DNA from: Promethearchaeia archaeon
Lineage (GTDB): Archaea; Asgardarchaeota; Lokiarchaeia; Sigyniarchaeales; SOKP01
Assembly (NCBI GenBank): GCA_029856045.1
Contig: JAHQWG010000048.1
Location: 1-64,000, forward strand
DNA length: 64,000 nucleotides
Direction: 5' to 3'
Numbering within the stretch: position 1 is the first letter of the stretch; each line of letters begins with the position of its first letter. The notes beneath the pieces are model-generated. The model saw nothing but the letters and a program-made list of their open reading frames with translations. It had not been told where the DNA came from and made no database searches. A program made the translations under genes and the position numbers. Shown one piece after another: positions 9,524-18,359 of the stretch.

Positions 9524-10303
9524 TTAATAAAAGAATTCATGCTGTGGATAAATATCTTCAATTTTTTTTTTTAATAAAGTAAATTCATCGCCTGTAATCT
9601 TTACTATTTTTGGGATTTTTCCAACCTGTCCTACTTTTTCCTCCCTACTAATAAAAGCTCCGAATACACCCTCGATGTCATCCACTAGATCTAAACCTTT
9701 TTTTATCGATTTTTCAATATCTGCTCCTTTTACGATATTTGCTATTCTTGTTGCAGCAGCATCAGCAAGAGTCGCATTTTTTGCGAAAATAGTTACGAGA
9801 TCTGCTTCTCCAAAACTAATAGCATGACCAATTTTAGCGGAACTTGAGCCTATACCAGAAGGAGAATCGTTTTTAGTTATAAGGAAACCTAATTTTCCAC
9901 CCAGTAGATTTTTTCCTGCATATAATCCAACTTTAATGGATTCTACTGAATTAATCGAAATTTCTCCACCATTTTCAACAACTGCGATTTTCAATGGATA
10001 TAATTCCTCTCTCATCTTCATCATTTTTACCATTATATCTGCCAAAGCGCCAGCAACTGCTGCCATCGGACCAACATCGCATATTGTTGAGTATTCAACC
10101 ATTATCTCAATAATTTCAGGAGGATTTTTCACTTTTATGGGTGAAAGAGTTTTCAAGAAAATCTCATTTTTAAATACAAACTTCTCAAGAATTTTTCTAT
10201 GTTTATAAAATGATTCAATTCCAAATCTTAATGCTTTCCTAGATTCAGAAATTACTGTGACATCAGATTCTTTTTCAATAAAGTGAAATGAGAATTTTTT
10301 CAT
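9524..10303 (-). CDS. UPF0280 family protein (ApbE-like fold)
   Basis: A 259-residue member of UPF0280 (COG2122), a family related to FAD:protein FMN transferase ApbE and common in archaea, with no settled function. Supporting stretches are 'GPMAAVAGALADIMV' (about 77-91), 'VENGGEISI', 'SPSGIGSSSAKIGHAISFGEADLV' in pieces, and 'ATLADAAATRIANIV'. These match the conserved Gly-rich and Ala-Asp-Ala blocks of the family. The gene is convergent with the nucleotidyltransferase gene and divergent from the roadblock-like gene. ATG at 10303 starts directly on a predicted strand. Confidence 0.82.
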   Translation of the reverse strand: MKKFSFHFIEKESDVTVISESRKALRFGIESFYKHRKILEKFVFKNEIFLKTLSPIKVKNPPEIIEIMVEYSTICDVGPMAAVAGALADIMVKMMKMREELYPLKIAVVENGGEISINSVESIKVGLYAGKNLLGGKLGFLITKNDSPSGIGSSSAKIGHAISFGEADLVTIFAKNATLADAAATRIANIVKGADIEKSIKKGLDLVDDIEGVFGAFISREEKVGQVGKIPKIVKITGDEFTLLKKKIEDIYPQHEFFY

Positions 10304-10557
10304 TAAGATTTAAACCAATTAAATTAAATTAGAAATTTGAATAAATTTTTAAATTGAAAAATCAACTAAACAAATAATCTTGTATATTAAAAGAATTGAA
10401 TTAAAATAAAAATTATAGTAATAAAAATTTGGATTGAATATAAAAAGAGAAACGACATTTTGTAAAAAAATTTATAATATTATATTTACATGATTTACGT
10501 ATAAGGGTAAATTATTTTTATTGCTCATATCTCAATATTCCACAGAATGATTCCCAG

Positions 10558-11052
10558 ATGTCCGAAGAAGATAAATATAGTAAAATTGTAAAACAAATTA
10601 AATCAGAATTGGAAACCAATACTTTAATCGCAAATAAATATGGTGTAATATTAGGTTCTGAAATTGAAGATTTGAATAAAGGAAAAATTATTCCGCCAGA
10701 AATTTTGGATTTGATAAATCAGAGAGCGAAATTCGCTAAAAGTCTTAAATTGAAAGAAATATATTCAATAATTTTAGAAAGCGAAAAAGCTTTTTTCTTA
10801 ATTACTAAAACTAGTGAATTAATTTTACTAGCGCAATTAAAAAAAAGTGTAGATTTATCACAACTTATTCCAAGTGTAAAAAAGTTTCTCGAAAAATTAG
10901 CAGTGGGTATTGCAAAAAAACTTGAAATTGATGAATTTTCAAAATTTGAATTCGTAAAAGAAATAATTAAGTTAGATGATTCATTAAAAACAGATGAACA
11001 AAGGCAGCTAAAATTTAATATTATTAAAGATTTAATTAAATATATTTCATAA
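10558..11052 (+). CDS. Roadblock/LC7-like domain protein (probable)
   Basis: A 164-residue acidic/basic protein. The part from about residue 20 to 125 fits a roadblock-type fold: 'NKYGVILGSEI' as the paired strand after the first helix, a helix, 'IYSIILESEKAFFLITKT', then 'ELILLAQLKKSVDLSQLI' and a long amphipathic helix 'VKKFLEKLAVGIAKKL'. Roadblock proteins form dimers that act as platforms for small GTPases, and many Asgard genomes place them beside GTPase genes. The next gene, 61 bp downstream on the same strand, is a longin-GTPase, which strengthens the call. The assignment rests on pattern and context; a profile search is needed to confirm it. Confidence 0.55.
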   Translation: MSEEDKYSKIVKQIKSELETNTLIANKYGVILGSEIEDLNKGKIIPPEILDLINQRAKFAKSLKLKEIYSIILESEKAFFLITKTSELILLAQLKKSVDLSQLIPSVKKFLEKLAVGIAKKLEIDEFSKFEFVKEIIKLDDSLKTDEQRQLKFNIIKDLIKYIS

Positions 11053-11113
11053 ATTTGTATAAATAAATTTAAAACGTGTATTATAAGTTAAAAGTATAAG
11101 ATTTAATATTTAG

Positions 11114-13105
11114 GTGAATATTATTCTAAGGCAAGTTTATATTTATAAAGAGGGTGAATTGATATATTCCTGTCAGTTTGGCAAGGCATTAACGCAAGAA
11201 GATTTTACTAGTTTGTTCAAACAACTACGTAAAGATGCTATGGCTGCACCAAGTGATAAGATTGAATATCATGATTATTATAAATATAGAATCACATACG
11301 CTACAGAAAAAAAATTAGATTTAATGTTTCTATTTGTAACCGGTTTAACTGATTCATCCAAAGATATTAAAACTGAATTGCTTAGATGTAAAAGGGAATT
11401 TCTGAATCTTTTTGGGGATATAATCAAAACTGAATTTGATTCTAAAACTTTTGAAGTATTTGACCCAACAATTGATGTAATTCATAAAAATTTACGCCCC
11501 AAAATTTCACTCGTAGGATTTTCTGGTGTTGGAAAGACAACAATAACTAGATTAATTAGGGCTGAAGAAATACCGATGGAACATATCCCTACTATAACTG
11601 GAGATATAGCAACTATAAAAATAGGGAAATTACACTTTCACTTATGGGATTTTGCAGGACAAGAACAGTTTAGCTATTTATGGAATAACTTTGTTAAAGG
11701 TAGTGACGCAGTCCTTCTCATTACAGATTCAACTTTAGAAAATATAGAAAAAAGTAGATTTTTCCTCGATTTAATAAAAGATGAAGCACCCCACGCACAT
11801 ACTGCAATAATTGGAAACAAACAAGATCTTTCAGATGCTCTTCCTGTAACAGAAATTGAGAATATTTTAGGTTTAAAAACTTATAAAATGATTGCAAATA
11901 AAAATGAAAATCGGGATAAAATGATTACAATAATTGCTGATATCCTTGAAATGAGTTCAGAAGTAAGCCCCTTATTGAAACCATTGATTGAGAGAGATAA
12001 ATTATTACAAGACGCTGAATTATCACTTAATGAAGGCAATTTCCAAAATTCTTTAACCTTATTTGAAAAAATTGCGGATTTATGTCTTGATTTAGGTGAT
12101 GATAGTTTAGGAAATGAATTTAATGAAAAAGCCCAGAAGATTAAAGAAATTTTAGTAAAGATGGAAACAACACCAGTTGAGATTGTTAAACCAAAGGAAG
12201 AAGGAGTTCAACCTGCATCGGTAAAATCAACATCACCTGAACCCAAAGTTGCTCCTAAACCGGCGATTCCTAAACCACCAGTAATAATAATACCAGATGC
12301 AGCTGAACCTAAAGCTGCTCCTAAACCGGCGATTCCTAAATCACCAGCAATAAAAAAACCAAGTGTACCAGAACCTAAAGCTGCTCCAAAACCAGCGATT
12401 CCTAAACCACCAGCAATAAAAAAACCAAGTGTACCAGAACCTAAAGCTGCTCCAAAACCAGCGATTCCTAAACCACCAACAATAAAAAAAACAACTGTAC
12501 CTGAATCCAAAGTTGCTCCAAAACCAACTTCACCTAAATCACAATCCACACAGCCAAAATTAACAATTAATCTCGCAGATTTTAAAATTAAACCCCGTCC
12601 AACAAATATCTTATCCGCAAAAACCACCGGACCTAAACAATCATTAACGGTCAGTCCGTTTAGTGCTATAAAACAAGAAGAAACTCAACCAAAACCATAC
12701 ACTACTAAACCCAAATCACCATATCAACAACCCTTGCCTGATTCTAAGAGACCATCTCCGCCAATGCAAATACCACAGCCACCCATCCCACCGAAAGCTC
12801 CCCCTCAAACCTCTATTCCAAAGCCTATGACTCAACCAACACCAGCTAAAACCAAACCCCCAATAACAATCATAAGTGACCAAGGAGGTACACAAAAAGA
12901 TGAACTTGAAAAAACTTTAATGGATTTAAAGATTAAATTTGCAAATATTTCTAAAATGGAACTCGACCTTGATATGAAAGAAATTTCAGGGGAAATAACC
13001 TCAGAAGAGTTTAATGAGAAATCACAAAAAATTAAAGCCATAAAAGAGAATATTTCAAAACAAATTGAAGATATTCAGAATCTGTTAAATAGTTTTAGCG
13101 CATAG
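11114..13105 (+). CDS. Longin-like domain / Arf-Ras-type small GTPase / proline-rich tail
   Basis: A 663-residue multidomain protein. Residues 1-105 ('QVYIYKEGELIYSCQFG' onward) resemble a longin domain, the fold of SNARE and adaptor N-termini. Residues 130-280 are a GTPase: P-loop 'GFSGVGKTT' (135-143), switch I threonine near 160, 'DFAGQE' (179-184) with the catalytic Gln, and 'NKQD' (235-238). A helical pair around 295-350 looks TPR-like. Residues ~360-590 are Pro/Lys/Ala-rich with tandem 22-residue repeats, like SH3 or profilin ligands. A C-terminal coiled coil closes the protein. No prenylation cysteine is present. The GTG at 11114 lies inside an AGGTGA Shine-Dalgarno-like sequence; ATT at 11123 is the alternative start. 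Confidence 0.82.
   Translation: MNIILRQVYIYKEGELIYSCQFGKALTQEDFTSLFKQLRKDAMAAPSDKIEYHDYYKYRITYATEKKLDLMFLFVTGLTDSSKDIKTELLRCKREFLNLFGDIIKTEFDSKTFEVFDPTIDVIHKNLRPKISLVGFSGVGKTTITRLIRAEEIPMEHIPTITGDIATIKIGKLHFHLWDFAGQEQFSYLWNNFVKGSDAVLLITDSTLENIEKSRFFLDLIKDEAPHAHTAIIGNKQDLSDALPVTEIENILGLKTYKMIANKNENRDKMITIIADILEMSSEVSPLLKPLIERDKLLQDAELSLNEGNFQNSLTLFEKIADLCLDLGDDSLGNEFNEKAQKIKEILVKMETTPVEIVKPKEEGVQPASVKSTSPEPKVAPKPAIPKPPVIIIPDAAEPKAAPKPAIPKSPAIKKPSVPEPKAAPKPAIPKPPAIKKPSVPEPKAAPKPAIPKPPTIKKTTVPESKVAPKPTSPKSQSTQPKLTINLADFKIKPRPTNILSAKTTGPKQSLTVSPFSAIKQEETQPKPYTTKPKSPYQQPLPDSKRPSPPMQIPQPPIPPKAPPQTSIPKPMTQPTPAKTKPPITIISDQGGTQKDELEKTLMDLKIKFANISKMELDLDMKEISGEITSEEFNEKSQKIKAIKENISKQIEDIQNLLNSFSA
12239..12568 (+). 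repeat. 66-bp tandem coding repeat (proline-rich linker)
   Basis: Four clear units of 66 bp start at 12239, 12305, 12371 and 12437; a fifth, more divergent copy starts at 12503. Each encodes 22 residues of the type EPKAAPKPAIPKPPAIKKPS followed by V-P. The two middle units are nearly identical at the DNA level, which points to recent slippage or unequal exchange. It is in frame within the GTPase gene, so it lengthens a flexible linker. Confidence 0.95.
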
Positions 13106-13140
13106 AAAATTATAGAATAAATTCCTTAAAATTACATATA

Positions 13141-13190
13141 TGCAGAAATATTTTATAACACTTTTTCTTTCTCATTTTTTTTTTTTATGC
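13141..13190 (+). terminator. T-rich transcription stop after the longin-GTPase gene
   Basis: The stretch after the stop codon holds two pyrimidine runs, the second with twelve consecutive T. Oligo-T tracts of this kind are the usual archaeal terminators. Confidence 0.4.
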
Positions 13191-13220
13191 ATAAAATTTA
13201 TGTTTTCAATTTGCAACTTT

Positions 13221-13237
13221 CCAAATATTTATATATT
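13221..13237 (+). promoter_or_regulatory. TATA box/BRE of the dodecin gene
   Basis: 'ccaaatatttatatatt' fits a purine/C-rich BRE followed by a TATA box. It lies about 50-65 bp upstream of the dodecin ATG, directly after the T-rich stop of the previous gene, so dodecin should be an independent transcript. Confidence 0.45.
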
Positions 13238-13288
13238 CGAAAATAAAAATTAACATTACCATAAAATTCTAATAAGAGTGATAATAAA

Positions 13289-13495
13289 ATGCCTGTTTAT
13301 AAATCAATTGAAATTGTTGCAACTTCAGATAAAAATTGGGCTGAGGCCGTAAAAGAAGGTTATGCCGAAGCAAAAAAGAGTTTAAAAGGTATTAGAAATA
13401 TATCCATAATTCAATCTGATGTTAAAGTAAAAGAAGATAAAGATGAACTAATCTATCGAGTAAGAATGCAAATAAATTTTGAACTTGAGAAATAA
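13289..13495 (+). CDS. Dodecin, flavin-binding storage protein
   Basis: A complete 68-residue dodecin, the usual size. Family features are 'YKSIEIVATSDKNWAEAVKEGY' in short pieces: the first strand, the conserved Ser/Asp-x-x-W turn with the flavin-stacking Trp (about residue 18) and a following helix. 'IRNISIIQSDVKVKEDKDELIYRVRMQINFEL' supplies the last two strands, with the conserved Tyr-Arg. Dodecins assemble into 12-mers that sequester riboflavin or FMN. The gene has its own promoter and T-rich terminator, so it is monocistronic. Confidence 0.9.
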   Translation: MPVYKSIEIVATSDKNWAEAVKEGYAEAKKSLKGIRNISIIQSDVKVKEDKDELIYRVRMQINFELEK

Positions 13496-13506
13496 ATAAT
13501 TAATAG

Positions 13507-13541
13507 CATTTTTTTTTTTCTCTCGTGTCTTTTTTTTTTTA
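13507..13541 (+). terminator. Double oligo-T terminator after dodecin
   Basis: Two runs of eleven or more T, separated by a short C/T/G spacer, start about 12 bp after the dodecin stop codon. This is a typical archaeal oligo-T terminator and isolates dodecin from the aspartate kinase gene. Confidence 0.55.
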
Positions 13542-13608
13542 TTTAGAAAACAAAAGGGTTATTTATTTTAAATTATTAATTATTAGAATAAGCCGGGTAT
13601 ATTGATAA

Positions 13609-15012
13609 ATGGCAATTGTTATAATGAAATTTGGCGGTAGCTGCTTACAAGACGTAGACTCATTTAAAAACATACTTAATATTACAGAAATTTATAAAGA
13701 GCATAAAAAAGTTTATGTAGCCTCCGCATTTAAAGGGATCACGGATTTATTATTAGATATCGGCAAAAAAGCAGAAATGGGAATTGATATTGATAAAAAT
13801 ATTGCTTTTATCGAAAAAAAAAATTATGATATAATCGATGAAATTTTTGGTGATAATGAAGAATATGCAAATGTCGCTAAAATATATATTGATAAGAAAA
13901 TTAGCGAACTCGAAGATGCATTAATTGATGTTAATGAGTTTGGATTTGAGCCATTTTATCAAGATTATGTTCTAAGTTTTGGTGAGATCTTTTCTACTTA
14001 CATTTTACATCTATATCTTAAAATAAATGGATATAATGTAGTGTTTATCCCTGCAAATGAATTGATAATAACTGATGATAATTTCGGGAATGCTTTTCCA
14101 CTTTATAAATATACACAAAACCGAATTAGGAAGAAAATGATCCCACTCCTGGATAATCCAAATGACATTACAATATTTTGTATTACCGGGTTTATTGGTC
14201 GAAATAAAATCGGCTATATAACCACACTAGGTCGAGGTGGCTCCGATTATACAGCGACAATTCTCGCCCATACAATTTATGATAGCTGTAAATTTAAAGA
14301 TATTACAGTTATTCTCTGGAAGAATGTTGATGGACTGCTTGTTTCTGACCCAAAATATATAAATAATTCCAAACCACAATTAGTTAAAATTCTAGATTAT
14401 AACGAAGCAAAAGAAATGGCATTTTTTGGGGCAAAGATTCTGCACCCGAAATGTCTGGAAGCAATAGAACCATATAAAATCCCCTTAGAGATTAGAAATT
14501 TTAATAACCCTCTCGAGAAATCTCAATTTACCATAATTTCGGAAAAAACAGACAAATCAAATATAAAAGGAATCTCCACCGTCGAAGAAGTTGCAATGAT
14601 AACCGTTTCTTCGGGAAGTATGGTCGAGGTTCCTGGTGTTCTTGCCAAAATATTTAACATTATGGGAGATAATAAAATAAATGTTTCTTTAGTTGCTCAA
14701 AGCTCCAGTGAAATTAATACCACATTTATTGTAGATGTGAATGATGGAAAAAAAGCATCAAATTTAATTAAAGAAAATGAATTCTTCAAGAATTTCTTTG
14801 ATATAAAAATTGAGTCTGTAGGAATACTTGCAGTCATTGGATTACAAGTTCTTGATACAAAAATTAAGGCACGTATCTTTAATGCTCTTAGTTCAAATGA
14901 TATCAATGTTAAATCAATTTCACAATCCGCCCAAGGATTGAACATATCATTGGTTATTAATAAAGAGGATATCGAAAAAGCTGTAAATTGCCTCCACGAG
15001 GAATTTCAGTAG
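13609..15012 (+). CDS. lysC: Aspartate kinase with C-terminal ACT domains
   Basis: Phosphorylates L-aspartate, the first step toward Lys, Thr and Met. Of 467 residues, the first ~300 are the amino-acid-kinase domain: 'VIMKFGGSCLQDVDSF' (the K-F-G-G-S/T substrate loop), 'GRGGSDYTATILA' (about residues 204-216), 'WKNVDGLLVSDPK' and 'EMAFFGAKILHPK'. Two ACT domains follow ('SMVEVPGVLAKIFNIMG' and 'IKARIFNALSSNDINVKSIS'), as in lysine- or threonine-inhibited enzymes, so allosteric feedback is likely. The length is normal. ATG at 13609 sits directly before the first strand. It stands apart from other biosynthetic genes of the pathway. Confidence 0.93.
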   Translation: MAIVIMKFGGSCLQDVDSFKNILNITEIYKEHKKVYVASAFKGITDLLLDIGKKAEMGIDIDKNIAFIEKKNYDIIDEIFGDNEEYANVAKIYIDKKISELEDALIDVNEFGFEPFYQDYVLSFGEIFSTYILHLYLKINGYNVVFIPANELIITDDNFGNAFPLYKYTQNRIRKKMIPLLDNPNDITIFCITGFIGRNKIGYITTLGRGGSDYTATILAHTIYDSCKFKDITVILWKNVDGLLVSDPKYINNSKPQLVKILDYNEAKEMAFFGAKILHPKCLEAIEPYKIPLEIRNFNNPLEKSQFTIISEKTDKSNIKGISTVEEVAMITVSSGSMVEVPGVLAKIFNIMGDNKINVSLVAQSSSEINTTFIVDVNDGKKASNLIKENEFFKNFFDIKIESVGILAVIGLQVLDTKIKARIFNALSSNDINVKSISQSAQGLNISLVINKEDIEKAVNCLHEEFQ

Positions 15013-15079
15013 TTAAATTCCACGTTTCCACTTATTGATTGAATTAAAATTAAATTAAAAAAAAAGAAAAATATTATAA

Positions 15080-15567
15080 TTAATATCTCGTTCTAACTGA
15101 TGTAATTCGTAGTTTTGCTTTTGTATTTTCTTCTTTATCTTGTAAAATATTATATTCAGTTTTCTGTGGCAGATTGATCTTAAATTTATGCTCAGAAACA
15201 GTTTGATCTTTTTTCCCCTTATCTTGTTCTCTTAAGAGAACTGAAACTTCCAACTCATTATCTTTCCCCGAACGAATTGTTTTAAATTGAGTCCATAAAT
15301 TCATATCAGATTTTGAAGTAAATGATTGATTTTTTTGCAACTTAATAACAACCTTGTCCGGAAAAGGTGCTTTCATCATCTTTTCCCCATCAATCTTAAA
15401 ATAAAATTCTCCAACTCGACCCAAAGAATCATAATCCTTTAGAGTTTTTAAGGAGATTAAATCTATACTAACTTGATACCTTTCTTTCTCCGTTGCCCCT
15501 TTGGTAAATGATTCTCCTTTAGCATGCGTTTTTTCCCTTTTACATAAACTCTTCTTCCCATAACCAT
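15080..15567 (-). CDS. Unknown beta-rich protein with an apparent frameshift near its N-terminus
   Basis: The main frame is open from 15080 up to a stop at 15572-15574. It reads as a small beta-sandwich-like protein with 'ERYQVSIDLISLKTLKDYD' followed by 'GRVGEFYFKIDG', a pattern reminiscent of C2 domains (a weak, unverified resemblance). No ATG lies in that frame; TTG at 15424 would remove the first strands. In the next frame, ATG at 15567 or 15561 encodes a short basic N-terminus and meets the main frame at a GGGAAAAAAC run (about 15528-15537). A -1 shift there would give a continuous protein of about 162 residues. Indel error, real mutation and programmed slippage are all possible. It is convergent with aspartate kinase. 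Confidence 0.5.
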
Positions 15568-15764
15568 CAAATTACTTAAATTCATTTAAAAATAGAATTA
15601 TGTAAATAGATAAGAATATATAAAATATAAAAAATTTTGCTTAAAAGAAAATAAGTTTGCAATTACTACACAATTTGGTTCAAATTGAATTTAAAAAATT
15701 AGATAGTGTAAAAAATAATAAACCAAAACTGTAAATTTTAAAAAGATAAAACTTAAACTGGGAA

Positions 15765-16295
15765 TTATTGGCCTGAACGAGATTTAATAATTCGTCGGGT
15801 CAATTCACCAAAAGCTTCCTCAACGTGCACTCCAGTCTTAGCAGATGTTTCAATGTAAATTGAATTCTCAGCCTCAGCAAATCTTTTTGCTTCCTCTCTG
15901 TCAATCACTTCCCCAACATCCTCAATTAAATCAACTTTATTACCTGCAAGAACAAATGGTATATGTTCTCCGGCAAATTGCCGAATCTCCGCTAACCATT
16001 TTCGAATTTCAGCATAAGTCTGTGCCCTTGAGAGATCGAAAACTAGAAGAACTCCCGCTGCACCCTTATAAAACGTGCTTCTAATGAACTCAAATCTTTG
16101 TTGCCCCCCAATATCCCATATGCTCAACGTTGCAATCTCGTCTCCATCATAATTAACATCCTTTGTTAAAATATCAACACCAACAGTTAGTTTATAGTTT
16201 GTAGCAAATCGATTCTTGATAAAACGCTGAACCAAGGAAGTTTTTCCTACTGCGGCAGCACCGCATAAAAGAACTTTAAGCTTATATGAAGACAT
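15765..16295 (-). CDS. Rab/Ras-like small GTPase
   Basis: A single-domain small GTPase of about 176 residues. It has the P-loop 'GAAAVGKTSL' near residue 12, a switch I region with 'YKLTVGVDILTKDV', 'WDIGGQQRF' for G3, 'AGNKVDL' for G4 and 'ETSAKTG' for G5. The G3 box has Gly-Gly-Gln, with the catalytic Gln kept. These match Rab/Ras families more than Arf. The C-terminus is basic and lacks a prenylatable cysteine, so membrane attachment must be different if it occurs. ATG at 16295 follows a GGTTGATT sequence; the in-frame TTG two codons earlier is less likely. It is monocistronic. Confidence 0.9.
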   Translation of the reverse strand: MSSYKLKVLLCGAAAVGKTSLVQRFIKNRFATNYKLTVGVDILTKDVNYDGDEIATLSIWDIGGQQRFEFIRSTFYKGAAGVLLVFDLSRAQTYAEIRKWLAEIRQFAGEHIPFVLAGNKVDLIEDVGEVIDREEAKRFAEAENSIYIETSAKTGVHVEEAFGELTRRIIKSRSGQ

Positions 16296-16516
16296 AATCA
16301 ACCAATTCCTATGAATTAAGTTATCACATTATTATTTTAGTTATAATGTTATTATTTAAATTATATCACAATATAAAAATACTTTTTTATTAGATTTATA
16401 TTCTTATAATCAATTTCGAATTTTTAAATTATTTCTTTTTGCCTTTATAAATATAGAAGTATAGAGGATGATCTTGCAATTTTTCACTTTTTAAACATTT
16501 CTTTTTATAAAATTAA

Positions 16517-17491
16517 TTAAATTGCATAATTTCTACTTTTGGACCATTCAATATAATCCTTAAGCCCTGATTGAATATCATATTTTGGCTCAAATTTTAA
16601 AATTTTATTCGCTTTTTTAATATCCGCAAAACTATCTCGAATATCACCTGGTCTGGGATCCGTATGATCAACCCTTAAATGCTCTTTCCCGCATACTTCT
16701 TTCATAATAGCTGCAAGTTTATTTACTGTAATTGGAGAGCTCGCTCCTATATTGAACATCTCACCTGAAATATTCTTCGTTGCCCCGGCAAGCAAATTTG
16801 CATCTACCACATCTTTAATGTAAGTGAAATCCCGACGCTGCTCCCCATCTCCAAACACAATCGGATTTTCATTCCGGTATATCCGCCCCAGCCAAATCGG
16901 TATAACTCCGCTATACGTTGAGTCCTTCTGTCTCGGACCATAAACATTGAAATACCTTAACGCTACGGTGTTTAAACCATAAACCTTAAAATAGGCATAA
17001 AGATACTTCTCACACGCCAACTTTGCTACGCCATAAGGAGAAATTGGGATAAGATTCATATCCTCCCTTTTCGGTAAGGTCGGTGTATCCCCATAAACCG
17101 ATGAACTCGAGGCAAAAATGATTGCTTCTACGTCCCGAATCCTCGCAGCATTCAAAATATTGAGCGTGCCACCAACATTCACCTCATTGCAAGTAATTGG
17201 CATCTTGATAGATTGCGGAACACTCGTAAATGCAGCCTCATGATAAATGATATCAATATCCTCGCACACCTCCAATAAAAACCCAAAATCCCGAATATCA
17301 GCCTTGTGAAATGTGAAATTCGGATTTTGCAGCGCACCACCCAAATTTTCCATACGACCGTTGAATAAATTATCAAGCCCAATTACATGTGCTCCTTTCT
17401 CCAAGAGTGTATCGGTCAAATTGCTGCCGATAAACCCTGCAGCACCTGAAACTAAAATTTTTATCCCGTCTAAATCTAAAATGTAAATCAC
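16517..17491 (-). CDS. NAD-dependent UDP-sugar 4-epimerase-like enzyme (GalE/WbpP type)
   Basis: An extended SDR of 324 residues that interconverts nucleotide sugars using bound NAD. Landmarks are 'GAAGFIGSNLTD' (NAD loop), 'LDNLFNGR', 'ASSSSVYGDTP' with the catalytic Ser, 'SPYGVAKLACEKY' with Tyr-x3-Lys, 'RYFNVYGPRQ' and 'GDGEQRRDFTYIKDVV'. The sequence best fits UDP-glucose/UDP-GlcNAc 4-epimerase-like archaeal enzymes. The nominal GTG start lies in TTAGGTGA; an ATT six bases later (17482-17480) shares the spacing seen at three other genes and would leave only a few residues before the first strand. Substrate not determinable. Confidence 0.85.
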   Translation of the reverse strand: MIYILDLDGIKILVSGAAGFIGSNLTDTLLEKGAHVIGLDNLFNGRMENLGGALQNPNFTFHKADIRDFGFLLEVCEDIDIIYHEAAFTSVPQSIKMPITCNEVNVGGTLNILNAARIRDVEAIIFASSSSVYGDTPTLPKREDMNLIPISPYGVAKLACEKYLYAYFKVYGLNTVALRYFNVYGPRQKDSTYSGVIPIWLGRIYRNENPIVFGDGEQRRDFTYIKDVVDANLLAGATKNISGEMFNIGASSPITVNKLAAIMKEVCGKEHLRVDHTDPRPGDIRDSFADIKKANKILKFEPKYDIQSGLKDYIEWSKSRNYAI

Positions 17492-17536
17492 CTAATTGAA
17501 AAAATCATTGCTATTATTATAAATTTCCCTTTTTAA

Positions 17537-18214
17537 AGAAAGAAAGAAAAATCTGTAATCGCTCCCGAACCAGAAATAGCTCCAGGACCAGTAAAAACAT
17601 CTAAACCAATAAAGGCACCAGAGCTGATAATTCCATCGCTAAAGATTCCCGGGCATGTTCCAATTGAAGAATTTGAGGAGACTATACCAACCACTACGGA
17701 TGAAGGTATATTAAAGGCGTAAAAAGACATTTATAAAGGTATTTCCAAATTTAAGGCACTTGAGGTACCAGAGGTGCTCGAGAAAGTTGATTTAACTCAT
17801 AAATTAGATACATTTAGAGAGAGATCGTCCGAAATCGCAAAAAAGATTTAAATTATAAAGAGGAAATTAGCGCGGTCGGAAAATTCTCTTGCGGATTTCA
17901 AATCGAGCAATACATCCTTAGAATTAGAATTACGGGATATTTTAAAGCAGATTGCGAAAATTAAGGAACTTATTGAATATCAAGAGTTAATTCAGAAGAG
18001 AGAAGTGGAACGAGAGTATGTTTCCAGTGCTGAAACAAAAGTTATAACTATATCAAAATCTATGGGCAGAAGGCGTTGTCCAAAATGCGGTAATAGCGAT
18101 AAATTTATGATAAGGGAAATGATTGATAAAGAGAATATTATTTTGGATTATCCACGTGTATATAGTGAAATATTCAGGTGCGAGCTCTGCGGAGTTGAGC
18201 GGCGTGAAAAATGA
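17537..18214 (+). pseudogene. Decayed gene: proline-rich linker, coiled coil and C-terminal zinc ribbon
   Basis: One frame holds a continuous protein-like reading interrupted by TAA at 17720-17722 and TAA at 17849-17851, with no start codon. It begins with a Pro/Lys/Ala-rich linker ('EPEIAPGPVKTSKPIKAPE'), passes through a charged coiled coil, and ends with a well-formed zinc ribbon ('RRCPKCGNSDKF', then 'FRCELCGVERREK'). The intact 3' part (from GTG 18005) could still be read as a 69-residue zinc ribbon. The head is missing where the epimerase begins on the other strand, so the 5' end was probably lost. The Pro-rich linker recalls the GTPase at 11.1 kb. Original function unknown. Confidence 0.65.
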
Positions 18215-18246
18215 ATTTTAAAAATAATTTGCTATTTTTAACATTT

Positions 18247-18315
18247 TTAACTTGTATTAAATATAATTTGCCATTGAAAATAATTTTTTAATTCTTCAGA
18301 GACTTTTTGACGTGT
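18247..18315 (-). pseudogene. Fragment of an epimerase C-terminus
   Basis: Read on the minus strand, this stretch gives KVSEELKNYFQWQIIFNTS and a stop. It closely matches the end of the intact epimerase at 19.5 kb (KVSEGLKHHYQWQI...). The DNA of 18264-18307 matches 19532-19575 at about 39 of 44 positions by eye. Nothing of the rest of the gene is present, so it is a truncated duplicate. Confidence 0.75.
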
Positions 18316-18359
18316 TTAATTTTCCGCTCTCATCTTAATATATTTTTAAATCAAATGAT

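Noticed and set aside
12239-12568. CRISPR-like array
   Set aside because: The 66-bp units are contiguous, without unique spacers, and stay in frame in a proline-rich linker.
12208-12627. 139-residue Gly/Ala/Leu-rich open frame on the minus strand
   Set aside because: It is the mirror of the 66-bp repeats in the longin-GTPase gene; the regular pattern comes only from the repeat.
15080-15567. Ubiquitin-like protein to go with the E1/E2 pair
   Set aside because: The small beta-rich protein is too long, does not end in Gly-Gly and has no ubiquitin-like pattern.
17533-17730. 65-residue minus-strand open frame
   Set aside because: It is the mirror of the proline-rich part of the decayed zinc-ribbon gene.
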